49,818 bases of DNA from JBBQNY01 sp038221545 (GTDB lineage: Bacteria > Pseudomonadota > Gammaproteobacteria > Xanthomonadales > Ahniellaceae). Both the position numbers and the translations under genes were made by a program. This document shows, piece by piece, positions 34,897-43,299 of this stretch. How positions within the stretch are numbered: the stretch's first letter is position 1; the number at the start of each line of letters is the position of its first letter. The stretch lies in assembly GCA_038221545.1 (NCBI GenBank), contig JBBRIE010000001.1, positions 1 to 49,818 of the forward strand, read 5' to 3'. The notes under the pieces were generated by a model, which did no database searches, was not told the origin of the DNA, and saw only the letters and a program-made list of their open reading frames with translations.

Positions 34897-35494
34897 CGCG
34901 CCATGAGAACAGAACGGCGTCGCCCCACACCAGTTCGGAGCAGTCGGGAGCCCCCTCAAGCACGGCGATTACGCCTCCGGAAAGGTGTCCGTGCTGCCGC
35001 CTTCCAAGGTTAGCGCGCGTTGCTCATCTTTTTTGCATGAAGTTGGTCCAAGTGAATGCTGGCGTGGGAGTTTTTTGCTTATCCACACCGAGTGTGGATA
35101 ACTCTGTGGACGAACGCCCGCAGTGACTGCCCGGAGGCCCGCAGGAAGCGCCCGGGGCTGTCTTGGTCAAAAAATAGCCATATTGGGAATCTTCCATATT
35201 TTCAGTTACTTGCGCCGCGTCAAACGAAAGGTGGAGGGCGATCTTCGCAGTCCCTTCACGAATGTGCGGAATGCCGGGCCGCCTGTGAACAACGACGCGG
35301 TGGAGCGAAGATTTGCCCGCTTGTCAAGCACTGCGAAGCGGGTGCCGGCGAGCCCTTCCCCAGTCCGCACCCGACCTGCCCGCATCCCGCGCGAGGACGT
35401 GGCTGGTCAACCATCGCCCCCCGAGCGCGTTGTCCCGGCCATCGATGACACACTCGTGACCAGCGCGAGCGGGAGCCTCACCCGTGTACCGACG
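34897..35494. other. 598-bp intergenic region with origin-like features
   Basis: Divergent space between priA and the sigma-factor gene. It holds two perfect inverted DnaA boxes (35079-35101), a weaker third (TGTGGAC, 35105-35111), and an AT-rich stretch (35165-35215) unusual for this genome, with CCATATT repeated 16 bp apart (35178 and 35194). An in-frame extension of the sigma gene to 35123 exists but reads as non-coding. No other gene is seen. Confidence 0.55.
35079..35101. promoter_or_regulatory. Pair of inverted perfect DnaA boxes
   Basis: TTATCCACA (35079-35087) and TGTGGATAA (35093-35101) are both exact strong DnaA boxes, face to face with a 5-bp spacer. ACTCTGTGGAC follows immediately, as commonly seen at chromosomal origins. 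They lie about 180 bp upstream of priA. They could be an origin element, a DnaA titration site or a DnaA-controlled promoter. Confidence 0.7.
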
Positions 35495-36088
35495 ATGTTC
35501 GTGGTAGCCGATTCCCTCGCCGCGATCAGCGAAGGCGAGGCGCGGGACGCGCCGCCGCGTACGCTCGCGTCTTTCCTCGAGGGCATCGAACGGCGGGCGC
35601 TGTTCATCGCGCGACTCGGCGTCGACGGGCGCGATGATGCGCTTGACGTCGTGCAGGACGCGATGCTGGCATTCGTGCGCAGCTATTCGCGACGTCCCGC
35701 GACGGAGTGGGCACCCTTGTTCCACCGCGTGCTCGAAAGCCGCGTCCGCGACCACCAGCGGCGGCGTGCGGTGCGGCAGCGTTTCCGCGTCTGGTTCTCG
35801 CGGCATCCGGTGGACGAGGAGGACGCAGGCGATCCGCTCGCGCGGATCGCCGACGAGTCCGAGGCAGGACCGTTGCAGCGCGCCGCCGACCGCGACACGC
35901 GGACCGCGCTGACGCAGGCGATGCGCGAGTTGCCCGGCCGCCAGCGCCAGGCGTTCACGCTGCGCGTCTGGGAAGGTCTCGACGTCGCGGCCACCGCACG
36001 CGCGATGGGTTGCAGCGAAGGCAGCGTCAAGACCCATCTTGCTCGCGCGCTCGCGGCGCTACGCCGCAAACTGGAGGCATGCCGATGA
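35495..36088 (+). CDS. RNA polymerase sigma factor, sigma-70/ECF type
   Basis: 197 residues from ATG 35495. Region 2 (FLEGIERRALFIARL ... DDALDVVQDAMLAFVRSYSRRPATEWAPLFHRVLESRVRDHQRRR) and region 4 (LPGRQRQAFTLRVWEGLDVAATARAMGCSEGSVKTHLARALAALRRKL) are joined by an acidic linker. There is no sigma 1 or 3 domain. It starts a three-gene overlapping operon with DUF3619 and DUF3106 genes, an arrangement I recall from many beta- and gammaproteobacteria; the small membrane DUF3619 protein is the likely regulator. Target genes are unknown. Confidence 0.85.
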   Translation: MFVVADSLAAISEGEARDAPPRTLASFLEGIERRALFIARLGVDGRDDALDVVQDAMLAFVRSYSRRPATEWAPLFHRVLESRVRDHQRRRAVRQRFRVWFSRHPVDEEDAGDPLARIADESEAGPLQRAADRDTRTALTQAMRELPGRQRQAFTLRVWEGLDVAATARAMGCSEGSVKTHLARALAALRRKLEACR

Positions 36089-36486
36089 AAGCCGAACCCT
36101 CCCGCGCGATGGACGAATCGACGGAGTCCGCGGCACTTGCCGACCTCCGAGCCCGACTCGAGCGGGAGGCCGACGCGATCGACGCGGTGATCGCAGCGCG
36201 CCTTGCAGCGGCGCGCCATCGGGCGCTGGCGGCACAATCCGAGAGGCCCGGGGCACGCGGGTTGCCGTGGTTCGGCACCGCGCTCGCCGCTTCGCTGCTG
36301 CTGGCGGTGGTGCTCGGACGGGGCCCGCGCGACCCGACTCCTGCCGTTCCGCACGCCGTCGTCGCCACCTCCAACGTCCAGGCCGCGGGGCAGGAGCCCC
36401 CCAAGGCCCTCATCGAGAGCGACGTCGCAGTGATCGCCGATATCGAGTTCTACGACTGGCTGGAGGCACAGGATGCGATCCTGTAA
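36085..36486 (+). CDS. DUF3619-like single-pass membrane protein, probable sigma regulator
   Basis: 133 residues; the ATG overlaps the sigma stop (ATGA). A cytoplasmic helical part (ADLRARLEREADAIDAVIAARLAAARHRAL) precedes one membrane segment (about residues 60-74, WFGTALAASLLLAVVLG) and a short periplasmic tail ending DVAVIADIEFYDWLEAQDAIL. That C-terminal DIEFYDWL motif is typical of DUF3619. Its size, topology and coupling to a sigma gene suggest an anti-sigma-like role, which is inference. Confidence 0.72.
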   Translation: MKAEPSRAMDESTESAALADLRARLEREADAIDAVIAARLAAARHRALAAQSERPGARGLPWFGTALAASLLLAVVLGRGPRDPTPAVPHAVVATSNVQAAGQEPPKALIESDVAVIADIEFYDWLEAQDAIL

Positions 36487-37117
36487 CGCTGGCGGATGGC
36501 TGGCGTTCGCCTTCGCGATGCTGCTCGCCGGCGTGGCGCCCTTGCGTGCGGAGGATGCCTGGACTGCGCTCACGGAGCAGGAGCGCGCGGTGCTCTCGCC
36601 GTTCGCGGCGGAGTGGGCGACGCTGGACGGCCCGATGCGGGCACGCCTGCGGGTGCTCGCGGATCGCTGGAGTGGCATGCCGGACTCCAGGCGCGCAGCA
36701 GAGATGCAGAAGTTCCGGCGCTGGCAGGCGTTGCCCCCCGCGCAGCGTGAACTGCTGCGCGACCGTCATCGCGCGTTCCAGCAACTCGACCAGGCCGAGC
36801 GTGCCCGGGTGCGCGACGAGTACCGCCACTGGCGGCAGATGTCGCCGCGGGAGCGTCGGGCGATGCGCGGCGCGACCGGGTCGATGCCGGCGCCGTGGCG
36901 AGCCGCTGTGGACGGAATGGATCCTGCATCGCGGCAGCGGTTGCGCGCCGTGATCGCGGAGTTGCCGCCGGACGCGCGGTTCACGTTGCAGCGTCACCTG
37001 CGCGCCGCCGGGCCCGAGGCCGCGGGAGATGCACTGCGCGGATTGCTCGAGCAACCCGCCGCTGCGCGGGTCGACTACATCGCGCGCCTGCCGGATCGCG
37101 TCGAGGCGCCGCGCTGA
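36473..37117 (+). CDS. DUF3106 exported protein
   Basis: 214 residues with a signal peptide (WLAFAFAMLLAGVAPLRAEDA). The mature part consists of repeated short helices with the pattern W..L...ER..L.P....W..L....R.RL..LA.RW..M, typical of DUF3106 (WSGMPDSRRAAEMQKFRRWQALPPAQRELLRDRHRAF, RHWRQMSPRERRAMR). These resemble heat- or metal-sensing periplasmic helical repeats such as those of CpxP/Spy only superficially. It overlaps the preceding gene by 14 bp and completes the sigma operon, so it may be a periplasmic sensor or a target; both are inference. Confidence 0.75.
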   Translation: MRSCNAGGWLAFAFAMLLAGVAPLRAEDAWTALTEQERAVLSPFAAEWATLDGPMRARLRVLADRWSGMPDSRRAAEMQKFRRWQALPPAQRELLRDRHRAFQQLDQAERARVRDEYRHWRQMSPRERRAMRGATGSMPAPWRAAVDGMDPASRQRLRAVIAELPPDARFTLQRHLRAAGPEAAGDALRGLLEQPAAARVDYIARLPDRVEAPR

Positions 37118-37121
37118 CGGC

Positions 37122-37451
37122 TCATTCGACCGCCTCGAGCACGCGCCGGGTTGCAGTGAACGACTCGCCGAAGCGTGCGTGGCCCGCAGCGCGCAGGCGC
37201 TGGGCATGCTCCGCCAGGTAGTGGTCGAGCGCGGCGCGGTCGCGCAGCTGGTAGTGGACCGTCCAGTGCAGGTTTGCGCCCCTGTCGCGGCCGTCCGCTG
37301 CCCTCGAGTCGGGGTCGGCATCGCGGCGATAGCGCGCGACGCCCAGGAAACCCGGCAGGGCGAGGATCTCGGCGATGTGCGCTTCGAGCCACACGGCGAA
37401 GTCGTCCGCGATCCCGGGATCGACGTCGATGTTGACCTCGTACACGATCAC
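37122..37451 (-). CDS. DUF4286 family protein (ferredoxin-like/antibiotic-monooxygenase-like fold)
   Basis: 109 residues from a GTG at 37451 that overlaps the DUF3667 stop. The sequence IVYEVNIDVDPGIADDFAVWLEAHIAEILALPGFLGVARYRRD ... LHWTVHYQLRDRAALDHYLAEHAQRLRAAGHARFG matches DUF4286, a small dimeric alpha/beta domain related to stress-response A/B barrel proteins. The function is unknown. It is last in a three-gene coupled operon and ends 4 bp from the oppositely oriented DUF3106 gene. Confidence 0.8.
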   Translation of the reverse strand: MIVYEVNIDVDPGIADDFAVWLEAHIAEILALPGFLGVARYRRDADPDSRAADGRDRGANLHWTVHYQLRDRAALDHYLAEHAQRLRAAGHARFGESFTATRRVLEAVE

Positions 37452-38773
37452 ATCAGCACCAGGCTCAGCGCCAGCGCGACCGTGGCGCCGCACGCGAGCA
37501 GGACCAGATATGCGATGCCGAGCACGAAGAACTTGAGCAGCGTCATGATCCAGCCCTGACCGTACACGCGCTTCTGCATCAGCATCAGGTACAGCGGCAG
37601 CCAGATCCAGAGCGCCGCGATCGAAAAGTTGAGGATCGTCTTTAGGGTGCCCGCGGCGAGCGCCTCGCCCAGCGCATACACGCAAATGATGAGGATCAGC
37701 CACATCGCGATGAAGGCGTGGCTGTGCAGCGCCACGATCATGTGCTCCATGTACAGACGGCGCTTGAAGACGTAGAACAGCTTGAGCAGCACCGCGAACA
37801 GCGGCAGCAGCACGAACAGTGTCTGCGGGGCCACGCTGAAGAACGCCTCGGCAAGCAGCCTCGGGTTGTCGCGGATGCGGTCGCCGTTGTCGTACGCGCG
37901 ACGGCCCCAGGCGCTGAGGGCCTCGTTGGCGAAGTCGGGCAGCCACGCGATCGTGACCGGCGTCTTGTGCGGATCCCAGTTGCCGAACTGCACGCCATTG
38001 CGACGCGACTTCGGCTCCGGCGGCACGGGCTGGCCCGCCTTGAGCGCCGCGTCACGGGCTCGCAGCCACTCGATCCTCGCGTCGGCAATCTCGCGCACCT
38101 CGTCCTCGGCGGCCTCGAGGCCGACGCCGACGCCGACGCCGACGCCGGGCACGTTGGCGGCTTCCTCGCGGGCAGTGGCAAGCTCCGCCAGTGCCGCGTC
38201 GCGCGCGGCGGTGGCCGCTTCGACGGTGTTTGCCCGCGTGAAGTCGGCGGCGCGGCGCTTGCGCTGCTTGCGCGCGTCATCGTCGTCGCGCTCGCCCACG
38301 CCCACGGCGATCACGTCCTCGTCGCCATCTGCCTCGACGGCGTTCTCAACGTCGAGCGCGAGGTTCGACACGAAGAACGCGATGAGGACCAGGAACACGA
38401 ACATCCGCACCGGCGTCACGTAGCGCACGCGCCGGCCCGCGAAATATTCGCGCGTCAGGAAACCGGGCCGGAAGAACAGCGGGCCCAGCGTCTGCAGCGT
38501 GCGCGAATCGAGGTTGAACACGGAGTCGAGGAAGTCGCCGACCACGCTGCTGAAGTGCCGCACCAGGCCGCGCACCGGTTGGCCGCAGCGATAGCAATGG
38601 TCGCCCAGCAGCTCCGCGCCGCAATTGCCGCAGAGCGGCGCGTAGCCGTCCTGCGGTGTCGCGCCCTTGCCGAGCGCGGGGCCGGTCGGCACGCGCGGTG
38701 CCACGGCATCGCCGAGCGGAGCGGCGGGTTCGCCGCCAGGCGTGACCGGGTCGGCAGGCTCCACGTTGCTCAC
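37448..38773 (-). CDS. DUF3667 membrane protein with N-terminal zinc ribbon
   Basis: 441 residues from a GTG at 38773. A zinc-ribbon CGNCGAELLGDHCYRCGQ (about 50-67) precedes the DUF3667 start (LVRHFSSVVGDFLDSVFNLDSRTLQTLGPLFFRPGFLTREYFAGRRVRYVTPVRMFVFLVLIAFFVSN). A charged insert of about 140 residues contains an Ala/Glu-rich coiled-coil-like stretch and the GVGVGVGVG run. The C-terminal half has four hydrophobic helices with the MEHMIVALHSHAF motif. The role of the family is unknown. It overlaps both neighbours by 4 bp (GTGA). Confidence 0.82.
   Translation of the reverse strand: MSNVEPADPVTPGGEPAAPLGDAVAPRVPTGPALGKGATPQDGYAPLCGNCGAELLGDHCYRCGQPVRGLVRHFSSVVGDFLDSVFNLDSRTLQTLGPLFFRPGFLTREYFAGRRVRYVTPVRMFVFLVLIAFFVSNLALDVENAVEADGDEDVIAVGVGERDDDDARKQRKRRAADFTRANTVEAATAARDAALAELATAREEAANVPGVGVGVGVGLEAAEDEVREIADARIEWLRARDAALKAGQPVPPEPKSRRNGVQFGNWDPHKTPVTIAWLPDFANEALSAWGRRAYDNGDRIRDNPRLLAEAFFSVAPQTLFVLLPLFAVLLKLFYVFKRRLYMEHMIVALHSHAFIAMWLILIICVYALGEALAAGTLKTILNFSIAALWIWLPLYLMLMQKRVYGQGWIMTLLKFFVLGIAYLVLLACGATVALALSLVLM
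38120..38146. repeat. Hexanucleotide tandem repeat inside the DUF3667 gene
   Basis: GCCGAC is repeated 4.5 times on the plus strand, coding GVGVGVGVG on the minus-strand gene. Six-base units keep the frame, so copy-number change would alter a linker length without breaking the protein. Confidence 0.7.
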
Positions 38774-39780
38774 GCCGCGGCCCCGACCGGTTGCAGGTAG
38801 CCGGTGGATCGCATCCAGCCGAGCGTATCGTCGACCAGTCGTGAGAGCTTGACGATGCGGAAGTCGAGTTCGCCGATCGCCTTGCTGGAATCCACGCGCA
38901 GGTCGTGGCAGATGAGCGCCGCGCCCTCTGGCGTCAGTCGCGGTTCGCGGCGCGTGACGAGGCTCCAGAGATCCTGCACGCGCGCGACCGCATGCAGCAG
39001 GTTGGGCGACATCGCCTTCGCCGGCACGCGTCGGCCGAGCCGGCGCGCAGCCAACGTGAGCAGGTGCATGAACGAGGCGTGCTCGCCGCCGAGCAGATAG
39101 CACTCGCCGAAGCGCTGTCGCTCCCAGGCGCGAACGTGCGCAAGCGCCACTTCGCGCACGTCGGCGAACGGCCCCGAGCCCGGCGGCACGCCGGGCAGCG
39201 AATCCTGCTCGATCATGCGGAACATGCGCGACCAATTCTGCGTGTCGCCGGGGCCGAGCAGGTGCGAGGGGTAGGTCACGATCACCTTGAGGCCGTGGTC
39301 GTCCGCCGCCGCCCACACGAGTTCCTCGGCCAGTGCCTTGGTGCGTGCGTAGTTGATGCTCGATCCGGTGGTCACGAGCGGCGCGTCGTCGCGCAGCATC
39401 TGGTTGTTGCCGACGCCGAGCGCGGAAACCGACGAGGTGTGGACGAACTCCGCCACCTGGTATCGCCTGGCTGCCTCCAGCACGATGCGCGTGCCCTCGA
39501 CGTTGACGAGCGTCTGCCGCGCGTTGCGCTGCCGCCAGACGTTGGTGTCGGCGGCAATATGGAAAATGACATCCGCGCCGCGCGCAACCGCGAGGTCGAT
39601 GCTGGCGGCGTCCGTGACATCACCCGGCAGCGGCACCGCGCCGAGGTTGCGCAGCACCTGCGCCTGGGCCGGCTGGCGGAACAACGCGTTCACCACCACG
39701 CCGCGCGCCACCAGTTCGCGCACCACGTGTCGTCCAAGGAACCCCGTGGCGCCCGTGACCAGCGCCGTGCTCTTGCCCAT
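38770..39780 (-). CDS. NAD-dependent epimerase/dehydratase family reductase
   Basis: 336 residues. The N-terminus ALVTGATGFLGRHVVRELVARG is the extended-SDR nucleotide-binding motif; IFHIAADTNVW, FVHTSSVSALG and NYARTKALAE (catalytic Tyr-x-x-x-Lys) follow. TYPSHLLGPGDTQNW and the overall length resemble dihydroflavonol-4-reductase-like and hopanoid-associated sugar epimerase-like enzymes. The substrate is not known. It leads the coupled operon with DUF3667 and DUF4286 genes. It is only distantly similar to the OleD-like enzyme at 2996-4018. Confidence 0.83.
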   Translation of the reverse strand: MGKSTALVTGATGFLGRHVVRELVARGVVVNALFRQPAQAQVLRNLGAVPLPGDVTDAASIDLAVARGADVIFHIAADTNVWRQRNARQTLVNVEGTRIVLEAARRYQVAEFVHTSSVSALGVGNNQMLRDDAPLVTTGSSINYARTKALAEELVWAAADDHGLKVIVTYPSHLLGPGDTQNWSRMFRMIEQDSLPGVPPGSGPFADVREVALAHVRAWERQRFGECYLLGGEHASFMHLLTLAARRLGRRVPAKAMSPNLLHAVARVQDLWSLVTRREPRLTPEGAALICHDLRVDSSKAIGELDFRIVKLSRLVDDTLGWMRSTGYLQPVGAAA

Positions 39781-39822
39781 GCGTCCGCTCCACTCTTTCC
39801 CGGTCGCTAAGATACGCCGTTC

Positions 39823-41205
39823 ATGTCCCTCGCTGCGCCCCCCTCCCCCACACGATTGCGCACCGAGGTGCTGGCGACTTTCTGGCTGGCGCTGCCGATC
39901 GTCGGTGGACAATTGCTCAGCGTCGCGATGAACGTCGCCGACACCCTGCTCGCCGGCCATCTCTCGACGCGCGTGCTCGCAGCGGTCGCGATGGGTTACC
40001 AGATCTGGGTACTGGCGCTGCTCGCGGTGCTCGGCCTGATGCTGGCGTTGACGCCGACGGTGGCGCAACTCGACGGCGGCGGACGGCGGGCCGAAGCGGG
40101 CGCGGTCTTCCGACAGGCGCTGTGGCTGGCAATGCTGCTCGGGGTGGTGCTGTTCGCGGCGATACGGGCCTCGCGACCGCTCCTCGATGCGTTCGGCGTC
40201 GATGCCGAGATCGTGCCGGAAGCCGTGGCATTCCTCGACGCGATGGCCTGGGGCACGTTCCCGCTCGCGATCTTCTTCGCCTGCCGCTACTTCAGCGAGG
40301 GCCTTTCGCTGACCAGACCCGCGATGTATTTCGGCATCGTCGGCCTGGCCGCACTGGTGCCGCTGGCATGGGCGCTGATGTACGGCCGCCTCGGCCTGCC
40401 GGCACTCGGCGCGCGCGGCGCGGGCATCGCGCACGCGGCGGTGCTGTGGCTGCAGGCGATCGCGTTTCTCGTGTACATCGCGCGTCGCCGCCACTACCGC
40501 GACGCGCACCCGTTCGCGCGCTTCGACGCGCCCGATTTTCCCGCGCTCGGCGCACTCATGCGCATTGGCCTGCCCATGGGCATCGCGATCCTCATGGAGG
40601 GCGGCCTGTTCGTGTCGACCGCACTGCTCGCGGGATCGCTCGGCACCCTGGCGGCCGGCGCGCACCAGATCGCGATCAACGTGGCGTCGATCGCCTTCAT
40701 GCTGCCGCTCGGCATCGGCATGGCAACCACGGTACGCATCGGCAACGCGGTTGGTCGCGGTGATCCTGAGGGCATCGCCTGGGCCGCACGCGCGGGCATC
40801 GCGATCACGCTGGCGACGCAGGCGGTGTCGGCGGCCCTGCTCGTCGCGCTACCCGCGCTCATCGTCGCTGCCTACACCCGGGACGCCGGTGTCGCGGAGC
40901 TTGCGATCGCGTTGCTCTGGCTCGCCGCGATCTTCCAGTTCGCCGACGGCCTGCAGGCTTTCTTCAACGGTGCGCTGCGCGGCCTCAAGGACACGCTGGT
41001 GCCGATGGTGATCACGATCGTTGCGTACTGGGGCGTCGGTTTCGGGCTCGGCTGGTGGCTCGGCATCGCGCGCGGCGGTGGCGTGCGTGGGCTCTGGATC
41101 GGGCTCATTGCCGGACTGACGGTCGCGGCGATCGGCCTTGGATGGCGCTTCGCGAGCCAGCTGCGCCTGCGTCTTGGCAGTCCGTCCGACGCCGCGCACG
41201 CCTGA
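39823..41205 (+). CDS. MATE family multidrug/sodium antiporter (NorM-like)
   Basis: 460 residues with 12 membrane helices in two six-helix halves. Diagnostic stretches are ALPIVGGQLLSVAMNVADTLLAGHLSTRVLAAVAMG near the N-terminus, PTVAQLDGGGRRAEAGAVFRQALWLAM, and the second half IGLPMGIAILMEGGLFVSTALLAGSLGTLAAGAHQIAINVASIAFMLPLGIGMATTVRIGNAVG. It exports cationic drugs in exchange for sodium or protons. The ATG at 39823 faces the divergent epimerase with only 42 bp between, so promoters overlap. Confidence 0.92.
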   Translation: MSLAAPPSPTRLRTEVLATFWLALPIVGGQLLSVAMNVADTLLAGHLSTRVLAAVAMGYQIWVLALLAVLGLMLALTPTVAQLDGGGRRAEAGAVFRQALWLAMLLGVVLFAAIRASRPLLDAFGVDAEIVPEAVAFLDAMAWGTFPLAIFFACRYFSEGLSLTRPAMYFGIVGLAALVPLAWALMYGRLGLPALGARGAGIAHAAVLWLQAIAFLVYIARRRHYRDAHPFARFDAPDFPALGALMRIGLPMGIAILMEGGLFVSTALLAGSLGTLAAGAHQIAINVASIAFMLPLGIGMATTVRIGNAVGRGDPEGIAWAARAGIAITLATQAVSAALLVALPALIVAAYTRDAGVAELAIALLWLAAIFQFADGLQAFFNGALRGLKDTLVPMVITIVAYWGVGFGLGWWLGIARGGGVRGLWIGLIAGLTVAAIGLGWRFASQLRLRLGSPSDAAHA

Positions 41206-41336
41206 ACCCTGGCGCGGGCGGTCCGTTATGCTCCGCGCCGCGTTGCCGCAGCGGCCATGAGTCAGGGTGACCTTTGAACGATGCCGGCCGGCCCCATACC
41301 CGCTAGCCTCGCCCCATTCCCCGTAGCGAATCCTCG

Positions 41337-43211
41337 ATGAACACTGCAGTCGACGCGCCACCGCGCAAGTTGTTTTTCCCCTTCCGCGTGATCCGTGGCT
41401 TCTGGCGCGGGCTCGACTTCTCGCGCCGGGTCGTGTTCAACATCATCTTCCTGCTCATCGTGCTGGCGATTCTCGCGGCGATCGGCAAGGACGCGGCTCC
41501 CGTGGTCGAGAAGACCGCGCTGGTGGTCAATCCCGAAGGCGCGATCGTCGAGCAGTACACCGTCGACCCTGCCTCGCGCATGCTCGCGAAGGCACTTGGC
41601 GAGGAGACCGGCGAGGTGCAGCTGCGCGACATCGTGCGCGCCATCGACGTGGCGGCGAAGGACGGCAACATCACGCGCCTGGTCATCATCCCCGACGGCA
41701 TCCTCAGCGTCGGCATGGCGCAGCTGCATGAGATCTCCGCCGCGATCGGCCGCTTCCGCGCCACCGGCAAACCGGTCATCGCCTTCTCCGAGGGCATGGA
41801 GCAGAAGGGCTATTTCCTCGCCGCCCAGGCCGACAAGGTCTACCTCGATCCCGACGGCGGCATGATCCTGCAGGGACTCGAGCGCTATCGCACCTATTTC
41901 AAGGATGGCCTCGAAAAGCTGGGCATCGAGATGAAGCTGTTCCGCGTCGGCGAGTTCAAGTCCGCGGGCGAGCCGTACATCCTGAATGCGCAGTCTGCGG
42001 AAGCGCGCGAAGCCGATCTCTACTGGATGAATGATTTGTGGCAACGCTACCTTGTGGAGGTCGGCGCCCGCCGCAAGCTCTCGCCCGCGGCCATGACCGC
42101 CCAGATCGAGAATGCGGTCGAGGGCCTCAAGGCCGTGGACGGCGACCTCGCGAAGTTCGCGCTCGCGAACCGCTGGGTCGACGCGCTCAAGACGCGTGAC
42201 GAGTTTCGCAAGGAGCTGATGGCCGCCGGCGCGCGCGACGAGCGGGAAGACACGTTCCGACAGGTGCATTTCCAGCGCTATGCCGACCAGGCCGCGGCGC
42301 TCGACTTGACCAGGGGCGGCGACGGCGTCGCGGTGGTCGTGGCGCAGGGCGAGATCGTCTACGGCGAGCAGCCTCCGGGGCTGGTCGGTGGCGAGTCGGT
42401 TGCCAAGCTGATCGAGGAGGCGCGTGAAGACGAACACGTCAAGGCGCTGGTGCTGCGCGTCGATTCGCCCGGCGGTGGCGTGTTCCCGTCCGAGCAGATC
42501 CGGCGGCAGGTCGTCCTGACCAGGGCGGCCGGCAAACCGGTGATCGTCTCGATGGGCAACGTGGCGGCGTCGGGCGGCTACTGGATCAGCATGAATGCAG
42601 ACCAGATCATTGCGGACCCGAGCACCATCACCGGGTCGATCGGCATCTTCGGCCTGATCCCGAACGCCGTCGGCACCATGGAGAAACTGGGGCTCAACAC
42701 CGATGGTGTCGGCACCACGTGGCTCGCCGGCGCCGGCGATCCGACGCAGCCGTGGGATCCGAGAGTCGGCGAACTCATCCAGTCCATCATCAACAACGGC
42801 TACGCGAAGTTCATCGACAATGTCGCCGACGCCCGCAAGAAGCCGGTCGCCGCGGTCGACGAAGTCGCGCGCGGGCGCGTCTGGAGCGGCGAGCAGGCAC
42901 GCGCGCGCGGACTGGTCGACCGCATGGGCACCTTGCGCGAAGCGATCGCGCTCGCCGGCGAACGCGCCAAGCTCGGCGCCGACTTCCCGGTGCGTTACGT
43001 CGAGAAGCAGCTTTCGCCGTTCGAACGCTTTGTCACCGGTTGGGGAACGTCGCGCATCGGCGCCTTCATCGCGGGCAGGATGATCGGCCCCGAAGCCGCG
43101 TTCCTGCCGGAACGCCAGCGCGCAGAACTCGCGGGACTGTTGCGCATGGCCGAACGGGCGCAATCCACGCGCGGCGTTTCACTGATCGCGCATTGCGAGT
43201 GCACGCTGTAG
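41337..43211 (+). CDS. sppA: Signal peptide peptidase SppA, 67-kDa type
   Basis: 624 residues, the long two-domain form. A membrane anchor (about 34-50, VVFNIIFLLIVLAILAA) is followed by two ClpP-like domains. The catalytic Lys208 lies in GEFKSAGEPYIL and the nucleophile Ser412 in SMGNVAASGGYWIS, matching Lys209/Ser409 of E. coli SppA; STITGSIGIFG follows. It degrades cleaved signal peptides in the inner membrane and forms a tetramer. It is monocistronic: an intrinsic terminator lies 60 bp after the stop. Confidence 0.95.
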   Translation: MNTAVDAPPRKLFFPFRVIRGFWRGLDFSRRVVFNIIFLLIVLAILAAIGKDAAPVVEKTALVVNPEGAIVEQYTVDPASRMLAKALGEETGEVQLRDIVRAIDVAAKDGNITRLVIIPDGILSVGMAQLHEISAAIGRFRATGKPVIAFSEGMEQKGYFLAAQADKVYLDPDGGMILQGLERYRTYFKDGLEKLGIEMKLFRVGEFKSAGEPYILNAQSAEAREADLYWMNDLWQRYLVEVGARRKLSPAAMTAQIENAVEGLKAVDGDLAKFALANRWVDALKTRDEFRKELMAAGARDEREDTFRQVHFQRYADQAAALDLTRGGDGVAVVVAQGEIVYGEQPPGLVGGESVAKLIEEAREDEHVKALVLRVDSPGGGVFPSEQIRRQVVLTRAAGKPVIVSMGNVAASGGYWISMNADQIIADPSTITGSIGIFGLIPNAVGTMEKLGLNTDGVGTTWLAGAGDPTQPWDPRVGELIQSIINNGYAKFIDNVADARKKPVAAVDEVARGRVWSGEQARARGLVDRMGTLREAIALAGERAKLGADFPVRYVEKQLSPFERFVTGWGTSRIGAFIAGRMIGPEAAFLPERQRAELAGLLRMAERAQSTRGVSLIAHCECTL

Positions 43212-43270
43212 GGCGCACCAGATCCTGAGGCCGGCGCCGCGCTGCTCGCATGCCCGCGCAATCGCTTGTG

Positions 43271-43299
43271 GCCGTCACGCACTGCGTGACGGCTTTTCT
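43271..43299 (+). terminator. Intrinsic terminator of sppA
   Basis: GCCGTCACGC (43271-43280), loop ACT, GCGTGACGGC (43284-43293) form a perfect 10-bp stem, followed directly by TTTTCTT. It lies between the convergent sppA and propeller genes. Confidence 0.93.

Noticed and set aside
35123..35494. N-terminal extension of the sigma factor gene
   Set aside because: The extra 124 codons cover the DnaA-box and AT-rich region and read as non-coding; sigma region 2 begins soon after the ATG at 35495.
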